Source: Actinomycetota bacterium (GTDB taxonomy: Bacteria; Actinomycetota; Actinomycetes; Streptosporangiales; Streptosporangiaceae). Taken from it: a DNA stretch of 7,953 nucleotides. Location of the stretch: the NCBI GenBank assembly GCA_003168295.1, contig PMST01000438.1, forward strand, positions 21,289 through 29,241. The letters are read 5' to 3'. The notes below the pieces were generated by a model. It did not search any database, was not told the DNA's origin, and saw nothing but the letters and a program-made list of their open reading frames with translations. Every line of letters begins with the position of its first letter. Positions within the stretch are counted from its first letter, which is position 1. This document shows positions 1 to 5,159 of this stretch, one piece after another. The translations under genes were made by a program, and so were the position numbers.

Positions 1-464
1 GTGGCGGCGATCTCCGCCTCCGACAGCCCGAGGTAGAACCGGAGCACCAGCACCTCCCGCCGCCGGCGAGAGAGCCCGGCCAGCGCGGCCAGCACCTGCT
101 GCCGGTCCTCGGACAGCAGCACCGACTCCTCGGTAGACAGCGGAGGGCTCGGTGAGTCATGGCCGGCCTGCCGCTGGGCTCGGCCGCGCCACCTGATCGC
201 CGAGCGGCAGCCGTTGACCACCGCCGTCCGCAGGTAAGGGAGCGGGTCACCCGGATCGGCGAGCACGTCCCAGCGCTGGTGCAGCCGAATGAAGACGTCC
301 TGGACGACGTCTTCCCCGGTGGCCTGGTCACCGACGATGAACGCGGCCAGCTTGACCAGTCCGAGACGGTGCACCCGGTATGCCTCGGCGAAGCCAGATT
401 CCGCCGATGACGCTGGGAGATCTGCCGTATCGTCCGGGGTGTACCGGTCGGCGCTTGGTCTCAT
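1..464 (-). CDS. SigE-family ECF RNA polymerase sigma factor, C-terminus cut by window edge
   Basis: Directs RNA polymerase to a specific promoter set; cytoplasmic. The 154 visible residues begin at an ATG (462-464) with GGAG about 10 bases upstream. Region 2 spans roughly residues 24-95 and has the helix with EDVVQDVF (51-58) and RLHQRWD (60-66) for core binding and -10 recognition. A linker with low-complexity residues follows (about 96-112), then region 4 from about 117 (LAALAGLSRRRREVLVLRFY). The protein is cut inside the region 4.2 helix-turn-helix at LSEAEIAA. The family is usually about 165-180 aa, so only the recognition helix and tail should be missing. The conserved AVVNGCRS segment (81-88) and LRFYLGLSEAEIA are typical of the actinobacterial SigE family. 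No anti-sigma gene is visible; it could lie beyond the left edge. Family confidence is high; the regulon is unknown. Confidence 0.93.
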   Translation of the reverse strand, partial: MRPSADRYTPDDTADLPASSAESGFAEAYRVHRLGLVKLAAFIVGDQATGEDVVQDVFIRLHQRWDVLADPGDPLPYLRTAVVNGCRSAIRWRGRAQRQAGHDSPSPPLSTEESVLLSEDRQQVLAALAGLSRRRREVLVLRFYLGLSEAEIAA

Positions 465-708
465 GCCCACTACACTCCACGCCCCCGTGATCGGTTGCCT
501 GCGGCCTCTAACCACAATCCTCCGGTCACCCGGCGGGGGTGCAAATACGTCGGAGGACGGGATCGCAGTGGGCCCAGTTCCACCCAGTACCGCATACCAG
601 ATCCGAAAATGTCCGTCCCGCGCGGCGGCTGACTATCGAAGCTACGATCAATCTGTGATCACTCGCGCTGACGGTGGTACCAGCTAACCGTAGGGACGGG
701 TCCTGAAT
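465..708. other. Gene-free spacer between the sigma factor and a divergent fragment
   Basis: Nothing protein-like was recognised here in six frames. It should contain the promoter of the sigma factor gene, but no -35/-10 pair is convincing. A short palindrome GTGATCAC sits at 655-662 and a TACGAT hexamer at 643-648, neither of which can be assigned. The stretch is less GC-rich than the genes around it, as is usual for promoter regions. Confidence 0.5.
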
Positions 709-810
709 GTGGAAAGTTCCACCCCTGCTGCGGGTGTCGACGTCGACGAGCTGATCCGCGGCGCCGCGGCGTCCCAAGCGTGGACCGGGGGCACTCCGGG
801 GTCGTTGTAG
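709..810 (+). pseudogene. 33-codon remnant resembling a sigma-factor N-terminus
   Basis: A GTG start (709-711) with AGGGACGGG upstream (692-700) opens a 33-residue frame ending in TAG at 808-810. Its first part, DVDELIRGAAASQAW, resembles the first helix of actinobacterial ECF sigma factors, where DLxRAAAAGDQxAWxxLV is common. The resemblance stops after about 24 residues and no region 2 or region 4 follows in any frame. I infer that a sigma gene was cut here, perhaps when the PIN-toxin segment joined, leaving only its start. It lies head-to-head with the ECF sigma gene to the left. It may instead be chance similarity in a short frame. Confidence 0.35.
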
Positions 811-826
811 CCCATCCAGCCTCAGT

Positions 827-1246
827 TCACGTCGTGCCGAAAGGATTTTCTATCCTGAGCATGCCGAAGCGGCGCCCGTCCTGCAGATCTTCTGACATGA
901 GACGTTCCGCGCCGGCCCAGATAGCTGCCTGCACGATCAGCGCGTCCCAGAAGGACAGGGTGCGCTCCTCTTCAAGTCTGCTCGCGGAGACTACGAGCTG
1001 TGGCTGCGTGGCGACGTCGCACCATTCGCCGTAGGCCGCCACGACGGCCCGCGCTTTCGCCAGCGGCATGGCCGGCTTGAATTTCCTGGTTACGACGGCG
1101 TAGAACTCTTGCAGCACCTGGGTGCTGAGGGAACCGCTGCGGCTATCCCACAGCGCAGCCAGGAGCGCTTTGGCAGTGTCGTGCTTGCCGCCGGCGTCCC
1201 TGTCGTGTGCGTATACGAGGATGTTGGTGTCGACGAAGGTTTTCAC
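827..1246 (-). CDS. PIN-domain ribonuclease, VapC-like toxin without a visible intact antitoxin
   Basis: A 139-residue single PIN domain, the usual length for VapC toxins, which are Mg-dependent ribonucleases cutting specific RNAs such as tRNA or rRNA and normally silenced by a VapB antitoxin. The acidic site is complete: D6 in FVDTN, E47 in LQEF, D101 in SFWDALI and E119/D120 in MSEDLQDG. The C-terminal LRIENPF is typical. The start is GTG (1244-1246); it overlaps the TGA of a minus-strand upstream frame as GTGA, the translational coupling seen in toxin-antitoxin operons. That upstream frame, however, holds only about 20 plausible residues before running into the TrmO-like gene, so no complete antitoxin is present. 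The toxin looks intact by sequence. It may be silent, controlled by an antitoxin elsewhere, or tolerated because it is weak. The family call is strong and the orphan status is inferred. Confidence 0.9.
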   Translation of the reverse strand: MKTFVDTNILVYAHDRDAGGKHDTAKALLAALWDSRSGSLSTQVLQEFYAVVTRKFKPAMPLAKARAVVAAYGEWCDVATQPQLVVSASRLEEERTLSFWDALIVQAAIWAGAERLMSEDLQDGRRFGMLRIENPFGTT

Positions 1247-1301
1247 CGATCGTAGAGTTCCTCGCGATGCCAGACCGGCGTTCCTCCGCCTGAAGCGCCG
1301 G
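1243..1301 (-). pseudogene. Short coupled tail upstream of the PIN toxin (antitoxin or TrmO remnant)
   Basis: Between the TrmO-like stop (1302-1304) and the toxin start, one frame reads GGGTPVWHREELYDR and stops at the TGA (1243-1245) overlapping the toxin GTG. Two readings are possible. The overlap argues for the last residues of a lost VapB-type antitoxin. Alternatively, GTPV and W-x-R-E-L recall the C-terminal end of TrmO-like proteins (DGTPVLDIKP and a final W-x-x-E-L-M motif), which would make this an internally deleted, frameshifted end of the neighbouring gene. The frame stays open upstream to about 1581, but that part is only the antisense-frame shadow of the methyltransferase gene. 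I cannot decide between them. Confidence 0.3.
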
Positions 1302-1652
1302 CTAGTCCAGGCCCTCGACGGCCAGCAGCCGGCAGCTCGAGACCCCGAGGAGGTTCGGGCGGAAGGGGCCGTGCCCGGCGAAGACGCCGACCGCGGGCCA
1401 GGCCGGGTTGCCCCGGGCCGGGCGCGGCTCGGTGCGCACCTTCGACGGGTCGATCCGGTCGAAGTAGAACAGCACTTCGAGGTGGGAGAAGTCGGTCAGG
1501 CCGAGGACCACGCCGGGGTCGAACTGCCCGGAGTCCAGGCGGATCACGGACTTCACGCCGTACCAGTCGTCTTCGGCCCACTCGTCTCGGCCGCCGGTCA
1601 CCGTGCCGATGGGTCGCAGGGTTATCTCGTCGGGCATGTCGAAGTATCGCAT
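1302..1652 (-). CDS. TrmO/TsaA-like SAM-dependent tRNA methyltransferase, C-terminally shortened
   Basis: TrmO-type enzymes N6-methylate t6A37 in tRNA-Thr using S-adenosylmethionine, with a small beta-barrel fold. Visible family signatures are LRPIGTV near the N-terminus, GVKSVIRLD, DFSHLEVLFYFDRID in the middle and the FRPNLLGVSSCRLL block (RPN-x-x-G-x-S). The protein ends after AVEGLD at 116 residues. Relatives continue with a GLDAxDGTPVLDIKP block and a tail of some 30-40 residues, so the C-terminal part needed for cofactor and substrate binding is missing. I infer an inactive or damaged enzyme. The start is uncertain: ATG at 1650-1652 lies in a tandem repeat, while an in-frame ATG at 1635-1637 gives MPDEITLRPIG, which fits family N-termini better. 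It is transcribed towards the PIN toxin, 55 bases upstream of it, and diverges from the small membrane ORF. Confidence 0.75.
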   Translation of the reverse strand: MRYFDMPDEITLRPIGTVTGGRDEWAEDDWYGVKSVIRLDSGQFDPGVVLGLTDFSHLEVLFYFDRIDPSKVRTEPRPARGNPAWPAVGVFAGHGPFRPNLLGVSSCRLLAVEGLD

Positions 1653-1677
1653 GCCACGATCAACATGCCACGATCAA
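1650..1677. repeat. Two-copy 14-bp tandem repeat
   Basis: CATGCCACGATCAA occurs twice head-to-tail (1650-1663 and 1664-1677) without mismatch. The first copy contains the upstream candidate start codon of the TrmO-like gene, and the second places another ATG out of frame. It lies in the 40-base divergent spacer next to the AAGGAG of the small membrane ORF. It is probably a replication-slippage duplication. Confidence 0.9.
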
Positions 1678-1692
1678 GGAGTCTCCAGTGCG

Positions 1693-1797
1693 GTGACCGA
1701 ATGGGTTCACCGAGTCGGTGAGGCTTCCCTGCTCGTGCTTCTTGTCACGGGGGCCGCCGCGTTCGCGGTGCAGCGGCGGCACCGGACGACGACGTGA
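1693..1797 (+). CDS. 34-aa single-span membrane peptide, coupled to a winged-helix regulator
   Basis: A GTG (1693-1695) follows AAGGAG (1676-1681), one of the best ribosome-binding sites in the window, with 11 bases between. The 34-residue product has a short amphipathic start (TEWVHRVGEA), one hydrophobic span (SLLVLLVTGAAAFAV, about residues 12-26) and a basic end (QRRHRTTT), which predicts one membrane helix with a cytoplasmic C-terminus. Its stop overlaps the GTG of the next frame as GTGA (1794-1797), so the two were built as a coupled pair. No function is recognised. The pair could be a membrane sensor or partner plus its transcription factor. The open frame extends upstream to 1603, but that part is antisense to the TrmO-like gene and has no ribosome-binding site. 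The start choice is good; whether it is still useful is doubtful because its partner is broken. Confidence 0.6.
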   Translation: MTEWVHRVGEASLLVLLVTGAAAFAVQRRHRTTT

Positions 1798-2143
1798 GCG
1801 CCGCGACGGACCTGCCGCCCGAGCAGGCAAGCCAGCCGCCCGAGCAGGCAAGCCAGAGACACCCGACCAACGGGATCGACGAGAGGGTTCACCAGCGGCA
1901 CAGACTCGGCATCCTCACGATCACGGCTGAAGCGTGCGCGCCGACTTCGGCTACCTGCGCGAAGCGCTCGGCCTGACCGCCGGCAACCTCTCCAAACACC
2001 TGACCGTGCTGGAGGAGGCAGGCATGATCCAGCTGGAGAAAGGCTACGCCGGACGCCGACCGCGAACCTGGGTGCGCATCACCCGCCAGGGCCCGACCGC
2101 GTGGATCGGGCTAGCGCTCGCCGTACGCCGGCGACGGGCCTAG
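1794..2143 (+). pseudogene. Frameshifted winged-helix transcriptional regulator (HTH_34/MarR-like)
   Basis: The gene starts at GTG 1794-1796 and codes for a proline/glutamine-rich leader (PPEQASQ twice), then DERVHQRHRLGILTI, the first helix of an HTH_34-type winged-helix domain. That frame stops at 1974-1976. The rest of the domain continues one frame away from about 1934: RADFGYLREALGLTAGNLSKHL (helix-turn-helix), VLEEAGMIQLEKGYAGRRPRTW (wing) and VRITRQG. The frames fit if one base was lost around 1930-1938, near GAAGCGTGCGCG. The C-terminus also departs from the family after RQGPTA and ends in AVRRRRA at 2143, missing the usual final helix, where the sequence runs into the end of the oppositely oriented lipoprotein gene. 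Such proteins bind DNA as dimers and often repress a neighbouring membrane-protein gene. Both defects suggest a pseudogene; a sequencing error could explain the frameshift but not the altered end. Confidence 0.8.
1815..1856 (+). repeat. Two-copy 21-bp tandem repeat encoding PPEQASQ twice
   Basis: A perfect 21-bp unit is repeated head-to-tail (1815-1835 and 1836-1856), giving PPEQASQ-PPEQASQ in the leader of the winged-helix regulator. The unit is a multiple of three, so it keeps the frame. It is the second small tandem duplication within 200 bases. Confidence 0.92.
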
Positions 2144-2683
2144 CGCCGGGAGGGCGGTGATCTTTACCGGAACGCCGCCGGACCAGCGCCAGATCGTCCA
2201 TGGCCCCCCGGGCCGGGCCGGGCCGTTGACCCAGATCGCCTGTCCCTGCGCGGTCAGCACCTCGTCGGTGGCTCGCTCCGGCTGCGGGGCCAGCCAGCGC
2301 AGCAGATCGCCGGTCCGCGACGACAGGAGCGCGAGCCGATCGCCGAGACGGCCGGCCTTCGCGGGCGCGAACGACACCGCGAACGCCGGCGGAACCGTAC
2401 TGGCTGTTCCGGCCTGGACGGTCGCGGTCGCGGCAACCGGACGGGCGGAGGCCAGCCCGGAGGCCGGCGTCCCGCTCGCGCACCCGGCCACCAGCGCGGC
2501 GGCCGCCAGGGTCAGGGCGGTCGCTGGGCCCCCGCGCGCCTTCCTGACGAATTTGCGGGATCCCGTTTTGCGGGATCCCGCAAAACGGGATGCATAATTA
2601 CCTGGAGTAACGGCTTTGGGCCAGCTGGGGAGTTGTCCGGACTGCCTGTCGCGAAGGGACGTTAGGTTATGGGCCGCAAGCAC
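2111..2683 (-). CDS. Truncated lipoprotein, start codon apparently lost
   Basis: The recognisable part begins near 2548: VRKARGG, a hydrophobic stretch (ATALTLAAAALVAG) and a lipobox LVAGC with the lipidated cysteine at 2480-2482. This is a typical actinobacterial lipoprotein signal of about 23 residues. The mature part is some 123 residues, with an Ala/Thr-rich linker and then LGDRLALLSSRTGDLLRWL, QAIWVNG and WTIWRWSGG, short repeats that recall beta-propeller blades. No ATG, GTG or TTG lies near the signal peptide. The only in-frame start is a GTG at 2681-2683, which would add 45 unlikely residues through the palindrome. The stop at 2111-2113 lies inside the convergent regulator remnant (33-base overlap), so the protein is probably cut at that end too; propeller lipoproteins are generally longer. 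I infer a non-functional remnant of an exported protein of unknown role. Confidence 0.5.
   Translation of the reverse strand: MLAAHNLTSLRDRQSGQLPSWPKAVTPGNYASRFAGSRKTGSRKFVRKARGGPATALTLAAAALVAGCASGTPASGLASARPVAATATVQAGTASTVPPAFAVSFAPAKAGRLGDRLALLSSRTGDLLRWLAPQPERATDEVLTAQGQAIWVNGPARPGGPWTIWRWSGGVPVKITALPALGPSPAYGER
2552..2591. repeat. 32-bp perfect palindrome with overlapping direct repeat (operator-like or mobile-element end)
   Basis: Bases 2560-2591 form a perfect 32-bp palindrome. It can be read as two overlapping 17-bp inverted repeats of the form ATCCCG-N5-CGGGAT (2560-2576 and 2575-2591). A 14-bp unit TTTGCGGGATCCCG also repeats directly at 2552-2565 and 2567-2580. AT-rich sequence CATAAT (2593-2598) follows at once and could be a -10 element. 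The spacing and symmetry suit a pair of dimer operators for an HTH repressor, but a strong hairpin or the end of a small mobile element is also possible. It lies between the start-less lipoprotein and the TIR-like remnant, at an apparent junction. Confidence 0.85.
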
Positions 2684-3002
2684 ACCTTCATGGATCGCGA
2701 GTTCGGCAGACGAGATTACGATCCGTCTGACTCAGGTAGTTTTGAGAGCGGGCTCGTCTTTGTGATCATGCCCTTCAGCGGTACCGATATGGACGATACC
2801 TACTGTGCTGTCAAAGATGAGTGCCGGAAACTGAACCTTCGAAGCCGGCGGGTCGACGAGAACGCGGGAGAGGCATCGTAATCGGCGAGATCACTGAGCT
2901 GATCGAAATAGCGCCTTTCCGGGTCCATTTCTATTCTTCCCCCGAGCATCTCCGATCGATTGTGTCGGCCAATCTTAAGGCAATGATAAAGGCCCACGCG
3001 AA
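2669..3002 (+). pseudogene. TIR-like / nucleoside-deoxyribosyltransferase-like protein, frameshifted and internally deleted
   Basis: From ATG 2669 the frame gives a 27-residue leader and then LVFVIMPFSGTDMDDTYCAVKD, the first strand and helix of the Rossmann-like fold shared by nucleoside 2-deoxyribosyltransferases and TIR-like nucleotide-binding proteins. LRSRRVDENAG follows. The frame stops at 2881, but one frame over the protein continues with GIVIGEITELIE, as relatives do, so about one base was lost near 2867-2872. The sequence then jumps directly to IAPFRVHFY and HLRSIVSANLKAMI, the family C-terminus. The roughly 45-55 residues normally between (the IxDLT-x-x-x-PNVYYELGYAH block with the catalytic or nucleotide-binding residues) are missing. 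The join keeps frame. Similarity ends near 2995; the second frame stays open to 3228. The region is less GC-rich than its neighbours, suggesting acquired DNA. Relatives often sit in defence or accessory islands. This copy should be inactive. Confidence 0.75.
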
Positions 3003-3240
3003 CATAACTAAACGCGCCAGATGCGCCCGCTGGAGTCAGCGCCGAAAGAAGCCCCGCCTCGTTCTGCTTGCTGACCAGGCCCGCACGGAGCATGCTGGGT
3101 ATGACGGTGGTTACCGCGAAGCTCCCCGGTGTACCTGGCTGCGGGTTCCCCGATCGCTCCCGCCGCGAGGATTTTTCCACCCCAGTCGCCCTCGGAGACA
3201 CCAAGCAGGGCGCCTGGACGCGCAGTGAGGAGCGAGGGCC
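3003..3240. other. Spacer upstream of the propionyl-CoA synthetase gene
   Basis: No family is recognised in this stretch. Open frames exist on both strands but show no motif. The last bases hold GAGGAGCGAGGG (3226-3237), the ribosome-binding site for the synthetase. The synthetase promoter should be here, but no clear -35/-10 pair was found. It may also include debris from the right end of the decayed TIR-like segment. Confidence 0.5.
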
Positions 3241-5124
3241 ATGGGCCGGTACACCGAAGCGTTCCGCCAGAGCATCGAGGATCCCGCGGGGTTCTGGGGC
3301 GGCGCTGCGCAGGGCATCGACTGGTACCGCGAGCCGGCGGCGGTGCTGGACAGTTCCAATCCGCCGTTCTACCGCTGGTTCTCCGGTGGCGTGCTGAACA
3401 CCTGCTTCAACGCGGTAGACCGGCATGTGCGCGATGGCCGCGGCGATCAGGCCGCGCTGATCTACGACAGCCCGGTGACCGGCACCGGCCGGACGCTGAC
3501 CTACCGGCAGTTGCTTGATCAGGTCGCGCGGTTCGCCGGGGTACTGCGCGGCCTAGGGACCGGGGCCGGCGACCGGGTGGTGATCTATATGCCGATGATC
3601 CCCGAGGCGGTCGTCGCCATGCTGGCCTGCGCCCGCATCGGCGCCGTGCATTCGGTGGTGTTCGGCGGTTTCGCGGCGCCGGAACTGGCCGCCCGCATCG
3701 ACGATGCGGCCCCCAAGGTCATCGTGTCAGCGTCCTGCGGGATCGAGGTCAGCCGGGTCCTTGAGTACATGCCGATCCTGGACCGGGCCATCGCGCTGTC
3801 GAGCCGCAAACCGCTCGCGTGTGTCATCCTGCAGCGCCCGCAGGCGCTGGCTACCCTGACGCAGGGCCGCGACCTGGACTGGGAGCAGGCGATGGCCGAC
3901 GCCGAGCCGGCCGGCTGCGTCCCGGTCGCCGCCACCGACCCGCTGTACATTTTGTACACCTCGGGCACCACAGGCAAACCCAAGGGCGTTGTCCGCGACA
4001 ACGGGGGCCATGCGGTCGCGCTGCACTGGAGCATGAAGAACATCTACGACACCGATCCAGGCGAGGTGTTCTGGGCGGCCTCCGATATCGGCTGGGTGGT
4101 GGGACATTCCTACATCGTCTACGCCCCGCTGCTAGCCGGGTGCACCAGCTTGCTGTATGAGGGCAAGCCGGTCGGCACCCCGGATGCCGGGGCGTTCTGG
4201 CGGGTGATCGCCGAGCACGGGGTGAAGACGTTGTTCACCGCGCCCACCGCGTTCCGCGCGATCAAGAAGGAGGACCCGGCCGGTGACCTGGCCCGCAAGT
4301 ACGACCTGTCTACCCTGCGAAACCTGTTCCTGGCCGGGGAACGGCTCGACCCGGAAACCTACCGGTGGGCAGGTGAACTGCTCGGCATCCCGGTCATCGA
4401 CCACTGGTGGCAGACCGAGACCGGCTGGGCGATCGCAGCCGACCTGATGGGACTGGACCCCATGGCCACCAAGCCTGGTTCGCCCACGGTGCCGGTACCG
4501 GGTTACGACGTGCACATCGTCGACCCAAGTACCGGCGCCGACCTCCCGCCAGGCACCAACGGCGACATCGTCGTGCGGTTGCCGCTGCCGCCTGGCTGCC
4601 TGCCGACCTTGTGGGGAGACGACCAGCGGTTCATCGATTCCTACCTGTCGCGCCACCCCGGTGCCTACCTGACCGGGGACGGCGGATACCTAGACAGCGA
4701 CGGATATCTCTACGTGATGGGCCGCACCGACGACGTCATCAACGTGGCGGGCCACCGGCTGTCCACCGGGGAAATGGAAGAGGTCCTGGCCAGCCATCCC
4801 GCCGTCGCCGAGTGCACCGTCATCGGCGTCATCGACGAGCTCAAGGGCCAGGTCCCGCGCGGGTTCGTCGTGCTCAAGGCGGGCATCGACGCCGACCCCG
4901 CGGTGCTCAGTGCCGAGCTGGTCGCGCTGGTCCGCGACCAGATCGGGCCCGTCGCCGCGCTGCGCCGGGTCGACATTATCACCGCGCTGCCCAAGACCCG
5001 CTCCGGCAAGATCCTGCGCAAGACCATGCGCGGCATCGCGGACGGAAACGACGAGCCCGTACCGCCCACCATCGAGGACGCCTCGACCCTCGAAGCGCTC
5101 CGTCCCCTGCTCAGAGACGGCTGA
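3241..5124 (+). CDS. prpE: Propionyl-CoA synthetase (short-chain acyl-CoA ligase, AMP-forming)
   Basis: Activates propionate (or acetate) with ATP and CoA to the acyl-CoA, PPi and AMP, feeding the methylcitrate or methylmalonyl-CoA route; cytoplasmic. At 627 residues it matches PrpE length (E. coli about 628). Order of elements: the N-terminal ACAS_N segment begins with YTEAFRQSIEDPAGFW (4-19); MPMIPEAVVAMLACARIGAVHSVVFGGFA lies at 117-145; the phosphate loop TSGTTGKPKG at 240-249 is followed by VVRDNGGHAVAL, which is PrpE-like rather than the Acs form with TTAGYL. ASDIGWVVGHSY is at 280-291, WWQTETGW at 389-396, YLTGD at 476-480 and GRTDDVINVAGHR at 494-506. PKTRSGK at 584-590 carries the catalytic lysine K590, the usual acetylation target. 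The ATG at 3241 has GAGGAGCGAGGG just upstream. No prpB/C/D or regulator is adjacent, so it stands apart from a methylcitrate operon. Acetyl-CoA synthetase activity cannot be excluded. Confidence 0.92.
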   Translation: MGRYTEAFRQSIEDPAGFWGGAAQGIDWYREPAAVLDSSNPPFYRWFSGGVLNTCFNAVDRHVRDGRGDQAALIYDSPVTGTGRTLTYRQLLDQVARFAGVLRGLGTGAGDRVVIYMPMIPEAVVAMLACARIGAVHSVVFGGFAAPELAARIDDAAPKVIVSASCGIEVSRVLEYMPILDRAIALSSRKPLACVILQRPQALATLTQGRDLDWEQAMADAEPAGCVPVAATDPLYILYTSGTTGKPKGVVRDNGGHAVALHWSMKNIYDTDPGEVFWAASDIGWVVGHSYIVYAPLLAGCTSLLYEGKPVGTPDAGAFWRVIAEHGVKTLFTAPTAFRAIKKEDPAGDLARKYDLSTLRNLFLAGERLDPETYRWAGELLGIPVIDHWWQTETGWAIAADLMGLDPMATKPGSPTVPVPGYDVHIVDPSTGADLPPGTNGDIVVRLPLPPGCLPTLWGDDQRFIDSYLSRHPGAYLTGDGGYLDSDGYLYVMGRTDDVINVAGHRLSTGEMEEVLASHPAVAECTVIGVIDELKGQVPRGFVVLKAGIDADPAVLSAELVALVRDQIGPVAALRRVDIITALPKTRSGKILRKTMRGIADGNDEPVPPTIEDASTLEALRPLLRDG

Positions 5125-5145
5125 GCGGCGACCCGGCGCCAGCGG

Positions 5146-5151
5146 TAGCGT
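5146..5151 (+). promoter_or_regulatory. Possible -10 element for a leaderless PRC-barrel transcript
   Basis: TAGCGT (TANNNT form) ends eight bases before the ATG at 5160 and there is no Shine-Dalgarno sequence in between. This is the spacing expected for a leaderless actinobacterial mRNA. No convincing -35 is visible, and the gene could also be read through from prpE, which ends only 35 bases upstream. Confidence 0.3.
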
Positions 5152-5159
5152 TACCTGTC

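Noticed and set aside
2211..2226. GGGCC-type 5-bp short tandem repeat
   Set aside because: About three copies of a very GC-rich unit within coding sequence; expected by chance in this base composition.
2157..2597. 146-codon plus-strand frame over the lipoprotein
   Set aside because: No motif or ribosome-binding site; it is antisense to the lipoprotein, whose signal peptide and lipobox are clear.
2800..3426. 208-codon minus-strand open frame
   Set aside because: It runs antisense across the TIR-like remnant, the spacer and the start of prpE, with no family motif, no ribosome-binding site and codon use explained by the opposite strand.
4132..4656. 174-codon minus-strand frame inside prpE
   Set aside because: Antisense shadow of well-conserved prpE motifs.
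4407..5159. Long plus-strand open frame running in from inside prpE ahead of the PRC-barrel gene
   Set aside because: The part before 5160 is arginine/proline-rich shadow of prpE; only the part from ATG 5160 reads as a protein.
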